Counted from the first letter of the stretch, positions 51,165 to 60,456 are shown. The stretch is 64,000 nt of DNA from Candidatus Nitrosotalea bavarica (GCF_900167955.1 NZ_FUYK01000010.1:1-64000), one strand, 5' to 3'. Made by a program: numbers and translations. Notes: generated by a model from the sequence alone, not told the origin.

Positions 51165-52502
51165 TTACCAGCGACTTCTTAGACCATAGTATTTCTTATC
51201 GTCAGTTCGTCGACGATCGCCCCTTCTATCATCCCGTCTATCATCACTTCTACCATAGCCACCACCGCCTCCACCAGATCTACCATAACCTCCACCAGAT
51301 CTACCATAGCCACCACCGCCTCCACCAGATCTACCGAAACCTCTCCTATGACTTACTTCTCTCTTCAATGGATCAGGAATATTGACTACAATGCCTAGCT
51401 CTTTGTTTAGATCTATCATCTGAACCTTAGTTTGACGTGATATTGCCTTGAAATCACCAATTGAAGAATATGATACCAAAGTGATTGCCCTACCTTTTTC
51501 TCCTGCTCTTGCGGTTCTTCCAATCCTATGGAAATATACCATGTCTTGATTTGGAACATCATAGTTTATCACTAGTGCAACTTTTGGGACATCTATACCT
51601 CTAGCTGCTACGTCAGTAGCCACCAAAATGTCTGCTTTGCCTTTTTTAAACATGTACATTGCTTTATCTCTTCTAAATTGGGACATGTCGCCTTGAATTG
51701 AAACTACGTTGAATCTTCCTTGCTCTAGTTCATGAGCAACTCTTCTTGTTCTATCTTTTGTAGAACAGAAAACTATTGCTTGACCAGCACCATTTTCTTT
51801 TATAAATTTAAACAAGTAATCTGTTTTTTCTCTATCTTTTATTACAAGAAATGCTTGTTCTATTCCCTCTCCACTTAGATCATCGGAATCTATGAATATT
51901 TTTTGTGGATTTTTCATATACTTTTCTGCCAACATTAGTATTGTAGCTGGCATCGTAGCTGAGAATAGAGCATTTACATGATCTTCTGGAACCAAATCCA
52001 AGATGAATTTAATATCATCAATAAATCCCATGTCAAGCATCGTATCTGCTTCATCAAGTATAACCCACTTTACTTTCTGTAATTTTATTGATCCACGTTT
52101 GATATGATCAATAAGACGTCCAGGTGTAGCAACTACAATTTCTACTCCCCTATGAAGTTCGTCTAGTTGTATATTCATGCTTTGACCACCGTAGATGGTC
52201 ACACTTCTAATTCCAATATGCCTTGAAAATTTTACAATTTCAGATGATATCTGTACAGCAAGTTCTCTTGTTGGAGCTATGATGAGCGCTTGTATTCCAC
52301 CTTTAGGAATAACATTCTGAATTATGGGCAAAGAGAATGCAGCTGTCTTTCCTGTTCCGGTATGCGCTTGACCTATAACATCTTGGCCTGAAAGAAGTAC
52401 TGGAATTGCACCTACTTGAATAGGAAATGGCTCTTTGAAACCCATTTCATTAAGTGCAGTAAGTATTGTATCCTTTAGTCCTAGTTCTTCAAATTTTGTC
52501 AA
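51165..52502 (-). CDS. DEAD-box RNA helicase with Gly/Arg-rich tail
   Basis: This 445-residue protein has Q motif, motif I AHTGTGKT (about 41-48), motif II DEAD (about 150-153), SAT, and motif VI HRIGRTARAG. The core ends at about 375. The last 60 residues are a low-complexity GGGGGYGRSGGG-type repeat followed by an Arg/Asp-rich stretch (DDRRDDRRGDRRR). Such tails bind RNA and promote assembly. It is related to cold-shock helicases (CsdA/RhlE). The tail's DNA consists of perfect 30-bp repeats. Confidence 0.94.
   Translation of the reverse strand: MTKFEELGLKDTILTALNEMGFKEPFPIQVGAIPVLLSGQDVIGQAHTGTGKTAAFSLPIIQNVIPKGGIQALIIAPTRELAVQISSEIVKFSRHIGIRSVTIYGGQSMNIQLDELHRGVEIVVATPGRLIDHIKRGSIKLQKVKWVILDEADTMLDMGFIDDIKFILDLVPEDHVNALFSATMPATILMLAEKYMKNPQKIFIDSDDLSGEGIEQAFLVIKDREKTDYLFKFIKENGAGQAIVFCSTKDRTRRVAHELEQGRFNVVSIQGDMSQFRRDKAMYMFKKGKADILVATDVAARGIDVPKVALVINYDVPNQDMVYFHRIGRTARAGEKGRAITLVSYSSIGDFKAISRQTKVQMIDLNKELGIVVNIPDPLKREVSHRRGFGRSGGGGGGYGRSGGGYGRSGGGGGGYGRSDDRRDDRRGDRRRTDDKKYYGLRSRW
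51251..51345. repeat. Tandem repeat within helicase Gly-rich tail
   Basis: Two perfect 30-bp copies (51251-51280 and 51302-51331) flank a shortened 21-bp copy (51281-51301). A partial copy follows. The unit encodes the Gly/Ser/Arg/Tyr repeat on the minus strand. All units keep the reading frame. Confidence 0.8.
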
Positions 52503-52725
52503 ATTTATTCATCATCTTTTTATTGAAACGACAGAGAGAAGTTTGATTACCTATTTCCGTCTATTTTTGTTTAACATAGCCCTCTGGCTCTAATAACTCT
52601 TTCCAAATTATTGAAAAAAAGTAGATAATTTTTAAAAATTGTATAATCTCTTGCTCTGATACGTAGTATAGATTTGACCAATCAAAATGATATACATAAT
52701 TATCTGACATCTTGTAGGTTAAAGC

Positions 52726-53442
52726 ATGAGTAGCGAACTTCGATTAAAAAAATTGAGAGGATCTGGAGGTTTTATCATGGCAACAGTAAATGATGATCAG
52801 CAAAGAAAAGGCAACCTTGGTGGACCAGATTTGTTTCTTGCTCCGATTGGTCGTCTAGATTCAGAAAAAATTTCAAAATATTCTTGTAATACATGTGAGA
52901 AAGAATACGAAGGAAGTCCAAAGATAGAATTTGAAAATCCTAACGAGACAGTAGCAGAAAATCTGGTTCTACTAGAAAAAGGTCAATACATCTGTACTAC
53001 TTGCGGTTCAATTCTTGCAGAGTATAGAAATTTTAGTAAACCCGATGAAGCTGCTTCAGTGGGAGTTGCAATACCTGTTACTAGTACTAATGTTGTTACA
53101 TCGCCTTCAGCTCAAAACGTTGAATTACAAAATCAGCCAAAAACTTCTAGTGTAAAGACATTCAGTTCCATTACAGGTTTAGGGGTGTATGATACTGAGG
53201 CAAAAAGAGTTGGAGTGGTCAAAGAGATGGGTATTCAGCCAGATCAATCAAGCATAGTTCTAGTTGTAACAAAAAATGATGGAACAGATGTTACAATAAA
53301 GTGGGACGAGATAAGAAAGATTGGTGAGATTGTGTTACTTGGGGGCTCACTTGGTGAAAATAATTTAAAATGTATCAAGTGTAATTATACCAATAGCCAA
53401 GGCTCAAAATTCTGTGAAAGTTGTGGTAACAAGCTAAAATAA
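52726..53442 (+). CDS. Zinc-ribbon and PRC-barrel protein
   Basis: The protein has 238 residues. An N-terminal treble/ribbon region (CNTCEKEY...CTTCGSIL) is followed by a disordered Ser/Thr/Val linker and a PRC-barrel (GVYDTEAKRVGVVKEMGI... to GEIVLLGG). The C-terminal ribbon is CIKCNYTNS...FCESCGNKL. PRC-barrels serve in RNA processing, photosystem and cell-division (CdvA) proteins. Here CdvA is unlikely because its coiled coil is absent. Role unknown; it may recruit partners through two zinc modules. Confidence 0.8.
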   Translation: MSSELRLKKLRGSGGFIMATVNDDQQRKGNLGGPDLFLAPIGRLDSEKISKYSCNTCEKEYEGSPKIEFENPNETVAENLVLLEKGQYICTTCGSILAEYRNFSKPDEAASVGVAIPVTSTNVVTSPSAQNVELQNQPKTSSVKTFSSITGLGVYDTEAKRVGVVKEMGIQPDQSSIVLVVTKNDGTDVTIKWDEIRKIGEIVLLGGSLGENNLKCIKCNYTNSQGSKFCESCGNKLK

Positions 53443-53494
53443 AGCATCATTGTTAAGTAAGATTTATCTTACGATTTTAGAGAACTAGAAACAA

Positions 53495-54190
53495 TTGAGT
53501 AAACTTTCTCTTAAATCAGGCATTGTAAAGGACATCATAATAGTAGTAATAGGTATTGCAATAATTTGGATTGGTCTTCGAGTAGCCTTTGGAACAGAAA
53601 ATCCATTTTATGTGGTCTCAAGTGGAAGTATGATACCAAATCTGAATATCTATGACGTTATAGTGGTTCAGGGACATGTAAATTTTGATCAATTAAAAGT
53701 TGGAGATATCATAGTGTTCAATAGGCCAATTGTGCATGATAAGGTAATAGTTCATAGAGTTGCAGAGATACTAAACAAAGATCCTTTGGTAATCAGAACA
53801 AAAGGAGATGCAAATCCTGGTTCCATACCTGGAACTGACTTTCCAATTACAAAGGGTGACTACATTGGAAAAGTAGAATACGTTGTTCCTCAGATAGGTT
53901 ATGTCACAAGAATACTAACACCTCCAATAAATTACATCATAATAGCTGTCATTGTTGGGATAATGCTAGTAAAACAATTTGGAAAACCAAAGTCCAGCAT
54001 AGAAAATTGGTCTGATAATAATCCAGATCAACCAAAGGATTCAAACGAGTTGACAAAATCTGATATGAAAAATTTGTCAAATGAACCATACATAACAAAG
54101 GATTCAAATGAATTTGAAAGTAAGTCAGATGATAAACTTGGAAAAAGTCAGACTACAGAAGATAAAGATTCAGATAAAAAACAAGATTGA
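53495..54190 (+). CDS. Signal peptidase I with acidic C-terminal tail
   Basis: This 231-residue archaeal-type (SipW/Sec11-like) peptidase has catalytic Ser45 in SSGSMIP, His87 in VIVHRV, and Asp in GDANPGS. There are two membrane helices (14-32 and about 145-160). After the second helix a hydrophilic Ser/Asp/Lys-rich tail of about 70 residues extends the protein. It removes signal peptides from exported proteins such as those at 60-63 kb. The start is TTG at 53495. Confidence 0.9.
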   Translation: MSKLSLKSGIVKDIIIVVIGIAIIWIGLRVAFGTENPFYVVSSGSMIPNLNIYDVIVVQGHVNFDQLKVGDIIVFNRPIVHDKVIVHRVAEILNKDPLVIRTKGDANPGSIPGTDFPITKGDYIGKVEYVVPQIGYVTRILTPPINYIIIAVIVGIMLVKQFGKPKSSIENWSDNNPDQPKDSNELTKSDMKNLSNEPYITKDSNEFESKSDDKLGKSQTTEDKDSDKKQD

Positions 54191-54201
54191 ATAAATTTTA
54201 A

Positions 54202-55704
54202 CTATTTTCTCATCTTGAATACACGTTGAAAGTAATCAGATTGTTCAGGCTCTGATTCTGAATTTTCTTTAACATTTGCAAGATTTTTAGCAAGTTTTTT
54301 CTTGTATCCAAGCTGCATTTGACGTGCAATGTTAATTCTTTGAGCTTGTGGCGAACCTGCACCATGCATTGATTCAGTAAGATATCCTACTGCATTTCTG
54401 CCCAAGGTCATGTTTTCTATGAGTCTTAAGATTCTGAACCTATCTTCAACATCAACTCCCTTGCGTCCTTTCAAATATTTTTTCAATATTGGACCTGTAA
54501 TTGGATTTCTTAGATCTTTCTCAGATGGAAGTGTAACAACAAGACCACCGGCAATATCCTGGGCAAGTCTACCAATTTCATATGGAAATCTAGTTACATT
54601 ATGTTTGGTAACATTTGCTAACATATCATCATTTATCCATACACCGGATTTTGTTTTATGAGCTTGAAATGAAGAAGCAATACCAGATGCATATATTGTT
54701 TCATTGAGATGAGTCATTTCGATTAGCTTGTCTTTAATGTGAGAAACATTAGGCACTCCATTGTAATCAGCAATTGCAGCAGCTGCACCAATTAGAACAT
54801 CGCCCAAGCCTGTCTTGCACACATAACTTCTTCTATGATAACAAGTAAACCTCTCTACAAGCATTGCAGCAAATTCGTATTCACCAAACATAAACACCTT
54901 ATCCCATGGAATGAAAACTCTATCAAAAATCATCAATGCCTCTTGTCCTGCAAATTTTGAATTTCCTGAATCAATATCTCCTTCCTCCATACTTCTTGTA
55001 TCACATGACTGACGACCATAGATGTATGATATACCAGGTGCATCAGCAGGCATTGCACCCACTATTGCATAGTCTTTGTCTTTTTCTTGCAGTCTCATGG
55101 TGGGCATTACTATAATCCAGTGTGAGTTTATACAACCAGTCTGGTGAGCCTTGGCTCCTGTAACAAATATTCCCTTGTCATTTTTTTCTACTACACGTAA
55201 AAATACATCAGGATCTTCCTGTTCATGTGGTGCTTTACTTCTATCTCCTTTCGGATCAGTCATGGCACCACCTATGACAAAATTCTCCTTTTGAATCATC
55301 TTGATAAATTCAACTAGTCGTTTATGATAATCAGTCTTGAATTTTTCATCAATTTCAAAAGTAACAGAATATAATGAATTTAATGCATCCATTCCCACAC
55401 ATCTTTGGAAACATGTTCCAGTAAGTTGCCCAAGTTTTCGCTGCATCTTATTTTGGTTTACTAGATCATCTGCACTTTCTGCAATATGTAAGAATCTATT
55501 AACTTGTAAACCAGTTATAGATGACTTTGCAGTTGCAACCTCACTTTCCTTTTCAGCAAGATCATATGTCTCCGCTACTGCATTAATTGAAGGTCTAATC
55601 ATTGGATGATCCACAGGTTCTTTCACAAGTTCCCCAAAAAGGTAAACCTTCATGTTACGGCCTCTGAGACTTTGGATATACTCAGAAGCTGTCCTAATTG
55701 GCAT
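54202..55704 (-). CDS. 4-hydroxybutyryl-CoA dehydratase
   Basis: This 500-residue radical flavoprotein ([4Fe-4S] and FAD) dehydrates 4-hydroxybutyryl-CoA to crotonyl-CoA, a key step of the thaumarchaeal CO2-fixation cycle. Cluster ligands are C98 and C102 (GTCFQRCVG), H290 (CYHRRSY) and C296 (YVCKTGLGD). Length and motifs fit the family, which is shared with 4-hydroxyphenylacetate hydroxylase large subunits. It ends the left part of a pair with the acyl-CoA synthetase (53 nt apart). Confidence 0.95.
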   Translation of the reverse strand: MPIRTASEYIQSLRGRNMKVYLFGELVKEPVDHPMIRPSINAVAETYDLAEKESEVATAKSSITGLQVNRFLHIAESADDLVNQNKMQRKLGQLTGTCFQRCVGMDALNSLYSVTFEIDEKFKTDYHKRLVEFIKMIQKENFVIGGAMTDPKGDRSKAPHEQEDPDVFLRVVEKNDKGIFVTGAKAHQTGCINSHWIIVMPTMRLQEKDKDYAIVGAMPADAPGISYIYGRQSCDTRSMEEGDIDSGNSKFAGQEALMIFDRVFIPWDKVFMFGEYEFAAMLVERFTCYHRRSYVCKTGLGDVLIGAAAAIADYNGVPNVSHIKDKLIEMTHLNETIYASGIASSFQAHKTKSGVWINDDMLANVTKHNVTRFPYEIGRLAQDIAGGLVVTLPSEKDLRNPITGPILKKYLKGRKGVDVEDRFRILRLIENMTLGRNAVGYLTESMHGAGSPQAQRINIARQMQLGYKKKLAKNLANVKENSESEPEQSDYFQRVFKMRK

Positions 55705-55757
55705 ATCTGCTATACCCTTTAGAAGTAATATAAATATTATAACAAATTTGTGAGTCT

Positions 55758-57863
55758 TTAAGCAAGTCCAATTCTTACATCAACGACTTTGCAACCTTTA
55801 CCCTTTTCAAATACAAGAACTGGATTCATGTCAAGCTCTTTAATTTCTTGGAAATCAGTCACTAGTTGAGAAATTCTTTGAATACAATCAGAAAGTTTGT
55901 TTATATCAGATGGTTTTTCTCCTCGTACACCTTGTAACAACTTGTTTGTCTTAATTGATGATATCATCTCATCTGCCTCAGAATCTGTAACAGGTGCAAC
56001 TCGGAATGTGACATCTTTTAGGACTTCAACATAAATTCCGCCCATTCCAAACATAACTACAGATCCAAATCCTGGTTCTTGTTTTGAGCCGACAATAGTT
56101 TCTTTTCCACCTTTTACCATCTCTTGGACCAGCACACCTTTGATGATGGCTTTCTTGTCGTATTTTTTTGCGTTTTTTATTATTTCTTTAAAGGCTTTTT
56201 TGACTTCTTGTGGAGTTTTTAATCCCACTTTTACTCCACCTGCATCAGACTTGTGAATAATTTGTGGAGAAGCTATTTTCATAACTACTGGATAACCAAT
56301 TTTTTTCGCTGCTTGAATTGCCTCACGTTCTTTTGTAGCAAGAATACTTTTTGGTATAGGAAAACCGTATGCTTTCAAAACTTCTTGGCCTTCTTCTTCT
56401 AATAGATTTTTTCTTCCCTCTAACTTGACTTTAGAAAATACTTGTTCTACTTTTTTCTTGTTTACTTTGAATTGTTGTATTTTTCCTTCTGGTGTTTGTG
56501 ACCATTGAGTAAATCTTAGCATTGCTTTGAGTGCTCTTATTGCCCTTTCGGCATAAGTATAATGTGGGACTCCACCTTCTGACAGAATTTCTTTATTCTT
56601 TATTCCTTCGTCAAGACCCATTAAACTTGCAAGAATTGTTTTGTTGTATTTCTTTGATGCAGTAACAATGACTTCGGCAAGATTGTTGTAATCAAGTGTT
56701 GCAGATGGTGTACACATTGTTATAACTGAACCAACATTTGGATGAACAAGTACAAGATTTAGTACATGATCAAATCTATTGAAATCAGCATCACCTACAA
56801 TATCTACAGGATTTCTAGAATTTCCCCAAGGAGGAATAACTGCATTAATTTGTGGTCTTATGTCATCTATATTTGCCATTTTAATCCCCATCTTTGAGCA
56901 AGCATCAGTAGAGATTATTGCTGGCCCTCCTGCATTTGATACTATTACCAAATCTCCTTTGAGAGGTAATGGTTGCTTTGAGAAAGCTACAGCGTAATCA
57001 AATAATTCTTCCATTGTATCTACTCTTATTGCACCAGATTGTGTTAACAGTGCGTCATAGATTTCATCAGAACCCATAAGTGCACCTGTATGAGACATTG
57101 CTGCTTTTGCACCCTCTGGACTTCTACCAGATTTTAGAACAAGTACAGGTTTCTTTAGTTGATTTAATCTAGTAATTTGCTTGCATATTTTCAAAAATTC
57201 TTTTCCATTTCCTATATCCTCAAGATACATTACAATGACCTTTGTCTGTTCATGTTCAGCAAGCATTTTGAGAATATCAACTTCGTTGAGGTCTACTTTA
57301 TTTCCCATGCTAATTACAGAAGAAAATCCTATTCCTTGAGCACTAGCATCTTCAACAAGTGCTGCACATATTGCACCGCTCTGGGATACCAGGGCAATTC
57401 CACCAGACTTTGGAGTTACTTTTAGGAAAGTGGAATTCATCATTGTTTTTGGTGCTAGATTCATCACACCAAGACAGTTTGGTCCTATAATTTTGATATT
57501 GTATTGCTTTGCAATTTCTGCAAGTTTTTTCTCAAGTTTTGCACCTTCTTCGTTGACTTCTTTGAATCCAGCTGTTATTACAATTGCTCCCTTGATTCCT
57601 TTTTTACCACATTCTTCAAGTACTGCTGGAACTACATCGTTCTTTGTAATTATAACTGCAAGATCAATTTCTTCTGGTACATCTAAAACACTTTTGTATG
57701 CTTTTTTATCAAATACGGTTTCTCTTGTTGGGCTAATTGGAAGAATCTTTCCGGTATACCCCTTCAATATATTAGATGTAATTGCGCGCCCTACACTTCC
57801 CTCCTTATCTGAAGCTCCTATAATAGCAATAGATTTTGGAGATAGGAAAATTGACTCACTCAT
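55758..57863 (-). CDS. ADP-forming acyl-CoA synthetase (4-hydroxybutyryl-CoA synthetase candidate)
   Basis: The protein has 701 residues with alpha and beta parts fused. The N-terminal CoA-binding domain is IAIIGASDKEGSVG. The phosphorylated His is H258 in AMSHTGALMGS. The C-terminal ATP-grasp domain has IHKSDAGGVKVGLKTPQEV and a catalytic core. It makes acyl-CoA with ATP going to ADP and phosphate. Its adjacency to the 4-hydroxybutyryl-CoA dehydratase supports 4-hydroxybutyrate as substrate (adjacency seen in related thaumarchaea, from family knowledge). Confidence 0.9.
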   Translation of the reverse strand: MSESIFLSPKSIAIIGASDKEGSVGRAITSNILKGYTGKILPISPTRETVFDKKAYKSVLDVPEEIDLAVIITKNDVVPAVLEECGKKGIKGAIVITAGFKEVNEEGAKLEKKLAEIAKQYNIKIIGPNCLGVMNLAPKTMMNSTFLKVTPKSGGIALVSQSGAICAALVEDASAQGIGFSSVISMGNKVDLNEVDILKMLAEHEQTKVIVMYLEDIGNGKEFLKICKQITRLNQLKKPVLVLKSGRSPEGAKAAMSHTGALMGSDEIYDALLTQSGAIRVDTMEELFDYAVAFSKQPLPLKGDLVIVSNAGGPAIISTDACSKMGIKMANIDDIRPQINAVIPPWGNSRNPVDIVGDADFNRFDHVLNLVLVHPNVGSVITMCTPSATLDYNNLAEVIVTASKKYNKTILASLMGLDEGIKNKEILSEGGVPHYTYAERAIRALKAMLRFTQWSQTPEGKIQQFKVNKKKVEQVFSKVKLEGRKNLLEEEGQEVLKAYGFPIPKSILATKEREAIQAAKKIGYPVVMKIASPQIIHKSDAGGVKVGLKTPQEVKKAFKEIIKNAKKYDKKAIIKGVLVQEMVKGGKETIVGSKQEPGFGSVVMFGMGGIYVEVLKDVTFRVAPVTDSEADEMISSIKTNKLLQGVRGEKPSDINKLSDCIQRISQLVTDFQEIKELDMNPVLVFEKGKGCKVVDVRIGLA

Positions 57864-57937
57864 TTAATGAGATCGACTCGGATGGATTTGTATAATAAGT
57901 TTATCCAAGAGAATTACTTGATCTCAATAGATTGGTA

Positions 57938-58294
57938 CTAGCTGCCAAGCATTTTTCCAGCGATATTTTCATTTCGTGGAATCCAGTTTATCTTTAGATT
58001 TGCAAACTTGGGTATCAATTCCCATGCTTCTCTTGCAAGACTCCTCAATTGCTCATTGTTTATAGCATATTCATGGTTTAATTGCGAAACAGTATTTTTG
58101 GAGTCACTATAGATGACAACCTCATCGGTATTACCTGCAAATTTTTTTAGAACAGAAATTATGGCCAGATATTCTGCCTGGTTGTTTGTTATGTCAGATT
58201 TTTTTTCGTAGAACGATTCTCCAGTCTCTTTGACAAAGAATCCAAAGCCAGAGTTTGTTCCTCCCGAGCCGTCAACAAATATGCTAAGGACCAT
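57938..58294 (-). CDS. RNase HI-like protein, last catalytic Asp replaced
   Basis: This 118-residue RNase H-fold protein has the first Asp in IFVDGSGG, Glu in NNQAEYLAI and Asp in YSDSKNT. At the C-terminal position, where Asp of an A-D motif is expected, the sequence reads NIAGKMLGS, so the fourth acidic residue seems to be Gly. Activity could be low, or another residue could supply the charge. It overlaps the upstream membrane gene by 11 nt. Confidence 0.85.
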   Translation of the reverse strand: MVLSIFVDGSGGTNSGFGFFVKETGESFYEKKSDITNNQAEYLAIISVLKKFAGNTDEVVIYSDSKNTVSQLNHEYAINNEQLRSLAREAWELIPKFANLKINWIPRNENIAGKMLGS

Positions 58295-58736
58295 CTTTGT
58301 ATAACCTCATAAATTTTACACTCAGGTTTACTGTAATCATATAGATTACAGTCGATATAGATTGTGACACTAGTGATGCAATATAGGCATGATATGAATT
58401 TGTAAGTAAATAATATTGAAGAGACCATCTACAAACTGTATAAACAACCTCGCCTATTCCAAGTGAAGAAATTATTTTTATCAAATCTCTTCTAAGACTT
58501 GCCTTGTCTATCTCGCCTGTTTTGAGAAGATATTTTTTCTTGTTGTCAAAATAATAAAGTGTTCCAAAAGTGGAAAAATATACAATGTAATCAGCACCTA
58601 AAGTAATGGTAGCATTTACGTAATTTTGTTGGCCAGAAAACAATTCTGCAATAATTGCTGAAACAACAATTGATGCCAAGAATCCAAGGAAAATATTCTT
58701 GTTAAGTTTTAGATATTCCTTGTATTGTGGCTTCAC
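58284..58736 (-). CDS. Four-helix membrane protein of unknown function
   Basis: The protein has 150 residues with hydrophobic helices at about 14-32, 45-62, 88-103 and 118-140. No known family motif. It overlaps the RNase H-like gene by 11 nt, so the two are translated together. It follows a smaller membrane gene by 35 nt. Role unknown. Confidence 0.65.
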   Translation of the reverse strand: MKPQYKEYLKLNKNIFLGFLASIVVSAIIAELFSGQQNYVNATITLGADYIVYFSTFGTLYYFDNKKKYLLKTGEIDKASLRRDLIKIISSLGIGEVVYTVCRWSLQYYLLTNSYHAYIASLVSQSISTVIYMITVNLSVKFMRLYKDGP

Positions 58737-58771
58737 AAACTGTTTTTGTTTCTCTTACAAATAAATCAAAT

Positions 58772-59056
58772 CTATTGCAGAGTTATTCTCAACAATACCA
58801 GTATGCCTGCAAGTTCTGCAACATGTATTGCTAGCAGGTATGGTAACAATGCAGCAGCATAGAGATCCATCATTGTAAAGTATGCATAGACTCCAATCAT
58901 ATTATGCAAAAACAACAAGCCTGCAAAAAATATCATCCCAAGTGGCAATTGCGCTTTTGTTTTGGAATACATCTTGGCAAAGACTCCAATTAATACTCCA
59001 AGAGATATCAGATTGGCTCCAGACACGATTGTACTTGCAGTCATTATTGGTTCCAT
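58772..59056 (-). CDS. Small three-helix membrane protein
   Basis: The protein has 94 residues with hydrophobic segments at about 10-28, 36-58 and 65-90. The gene sits 25 nt after the HTH regulator and precedes the four-helix gene, all on one strand. The regulator could control it. Family not recognised. Confidence 0.65.
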   Translation of the reverse strand: MEPIMTASTIVSGANLISLGVLIGVFAKMYSKTKAQLPLGMIFFAGLLFLHNMIGVYAYFTMMDLYAAALLPYLLAIHVAELAGILVLLRITLQ

Positions 59057-59081
59057 TTGAAAAACACTATCCCCACTTTAC

Positions 59082-59390
59082 TTATGTACTTTTTTCCAAT
59101 TTGCTTACAATTTCATCAAAGACATCCAAATTCACCTCAAGAAATGTAGATATGAAAAATGTTGCACCATACTTGTCACCCACACGAGTTATCAGATTAT
59201 TCTTTTCAAGCACTCCTACATGATGCTGTATTGCTTTGTAGTCAAGATTCATTTCCTTGGCAAGCTGATTTGCGTTGAGGGGTTTATTTCTAATATGAGA
59301 AATAAAACGAATTCTGTTTAATCCACCTTTTGAGCCCATAAAGATAAACCACAGCAAGCGTTTGGCATATGGATCTGTTGGCATGTTCAT
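59082..59390 (-). CDS. Winged-helix transcriptional regulator (ArsR-like)
   Basis: The protein has 102 residues. The helix-turn-helix region is LNANQLAKEMNLDYKAIQHH (about 38-57), followed by a wing (NNLITRVGDKYGATFFIS). No metal-binding cysteines are present. It heads a row with two membrane proteins and an RNase H-like gene, a common layout of a local regulator with membrane targets. Confidence 0.82.
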   Translation of the reverse strand: MNMPTDPYAKRLLWFIFMGSKGGLNRIRFISHIRNKPLNANQLAKEMNLDYKAIQHHVGVLEKNNLITRVGDKYGATFFISTFLEVNLDVFDEIVSKLEKST

Positions 59391-59523
59391 ATATCGTCAG
59401 TTAATAGATCTTTTATCTTCTACTGCTCTAGAAATCAAAGGATAAGCATTATTCAATTATAATAAAATTTAAAGCATTTTTGCAGCAATACAGATCGAAT
59501 AACTGATAAGATAGATTGAGTAG

Positions 59524-60411
59524 ATGAATACAATGTTTGATTATGATTATCCCCTTTACAGGCCTCCATCTGAAGCCAAGTCATTAATTTTCCAGGTTAC
59601 TCTGGGCTGCTCATTTAACAAGTGTTCATACTGTAACATGTATCGCTCAAAGGAATATTCTGAAAGACCTTGGGAGGAAATCAAGGCCGAGATTGATCTT
59701 GCCTCAAAGCACATGCCAAATAGTAAAAGAATATTTCTTGCAGACGGTGATGCACTAAACTTGCCAACGAATAGAATGCTGCAGATTTTAGGATACATAC
59801 GAGAAAAATTTCCAGACTATGAACGTATATCATGCTATGCCATGCCACAAAACATTCTAAAAAAATCGCCCGAAGATCTCAAAAAGATGTATGATGCTGG
59901 ACTGACAATGTTTTACATTGGAATAGAAAGTGGTTCAGACATAATTCTCAAAAAAGTTACTAAAGGAGCTACTGGTCAGACAATCATAAAGGCTTGTCAA
60001 AAGGCAAAAGATGCTGGATATACGATATCATGTATGATCATTCTAGGTCTAGGTGGAAAGACTTACTCAAAACAACACATAGAAGAGACTGCCAAAGTTT
60101 TGAGCGCATCTGCACCTCATTATGTTGGAACACTTACTTTACATTTAGAAGATGGAATACGTGATGAATTTCTGACAAAATTTAAGGAACCATTTTTACC
60201 AATTGATGACTCTGAAGCACTAGATGAATTAGAACTTCTAATTTCAAAAATGGAACCTAGTAGTGAAGTTGTCTTTCGCGCAAACCACGGTTCAAATGCA
60301 TATCCAATAGGTGGAACTTTTCCACAAGATAAACAATCCATGCTTCAGAAAATTTCTCATCTAAGGTCACATCCAGAGTTATGCAGACCAGTAGGTCTCA
60401 GAGGATTTTAA
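59524..60411 (+). CDS. Radical SAM protein with CX4CX2C cluster motif
   Basis: This 295-residue protein has cluster cysteines C29, C34 and C37 (GCSFNKCSYC), i.e. CX4CX2C instead of the common CX3CX2C. The Gly-rich SAM region is FYIGIESGSD, followed by IILGLGGKTYSKQHIEET (Elp3/HemN-like). A C-terminal ANHGSNAYPIGGTFPQD is conserved-looking. The substrate is unknown. The gene is single, ATG at 59524. Confidence 0.85.
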   Translation: MNTMFDYDYPLYRPPSEAKSLIFQVTLGCSFNKCSYCNMYRSKEYSERPWEEIKAEIDLASKHMPNSKRIFLADGDALNLPTNRMLQILGYIREKFPDYERISCYAMPQNILKKSPEDLKKMYDAGLTMFYIGIESGSDIILKKVTKGATGQTIIKACQKAKDAGYTISCMIILGLGGKTYSKQHIEETAKVLSASAPHYVGTLTLHLEDGIRDEFLTKFKEPFLPIDDSEALDELELLISKMEPSSEVVFRANHGSNAYPIGGTFPQDKQSMLQKISHLRSHPELCRPVGLRGF

Positions 60412-60456
60412 GTGGATCCATAGATTTCTTTACCCACAGAGGGTTTGGACAGGACG

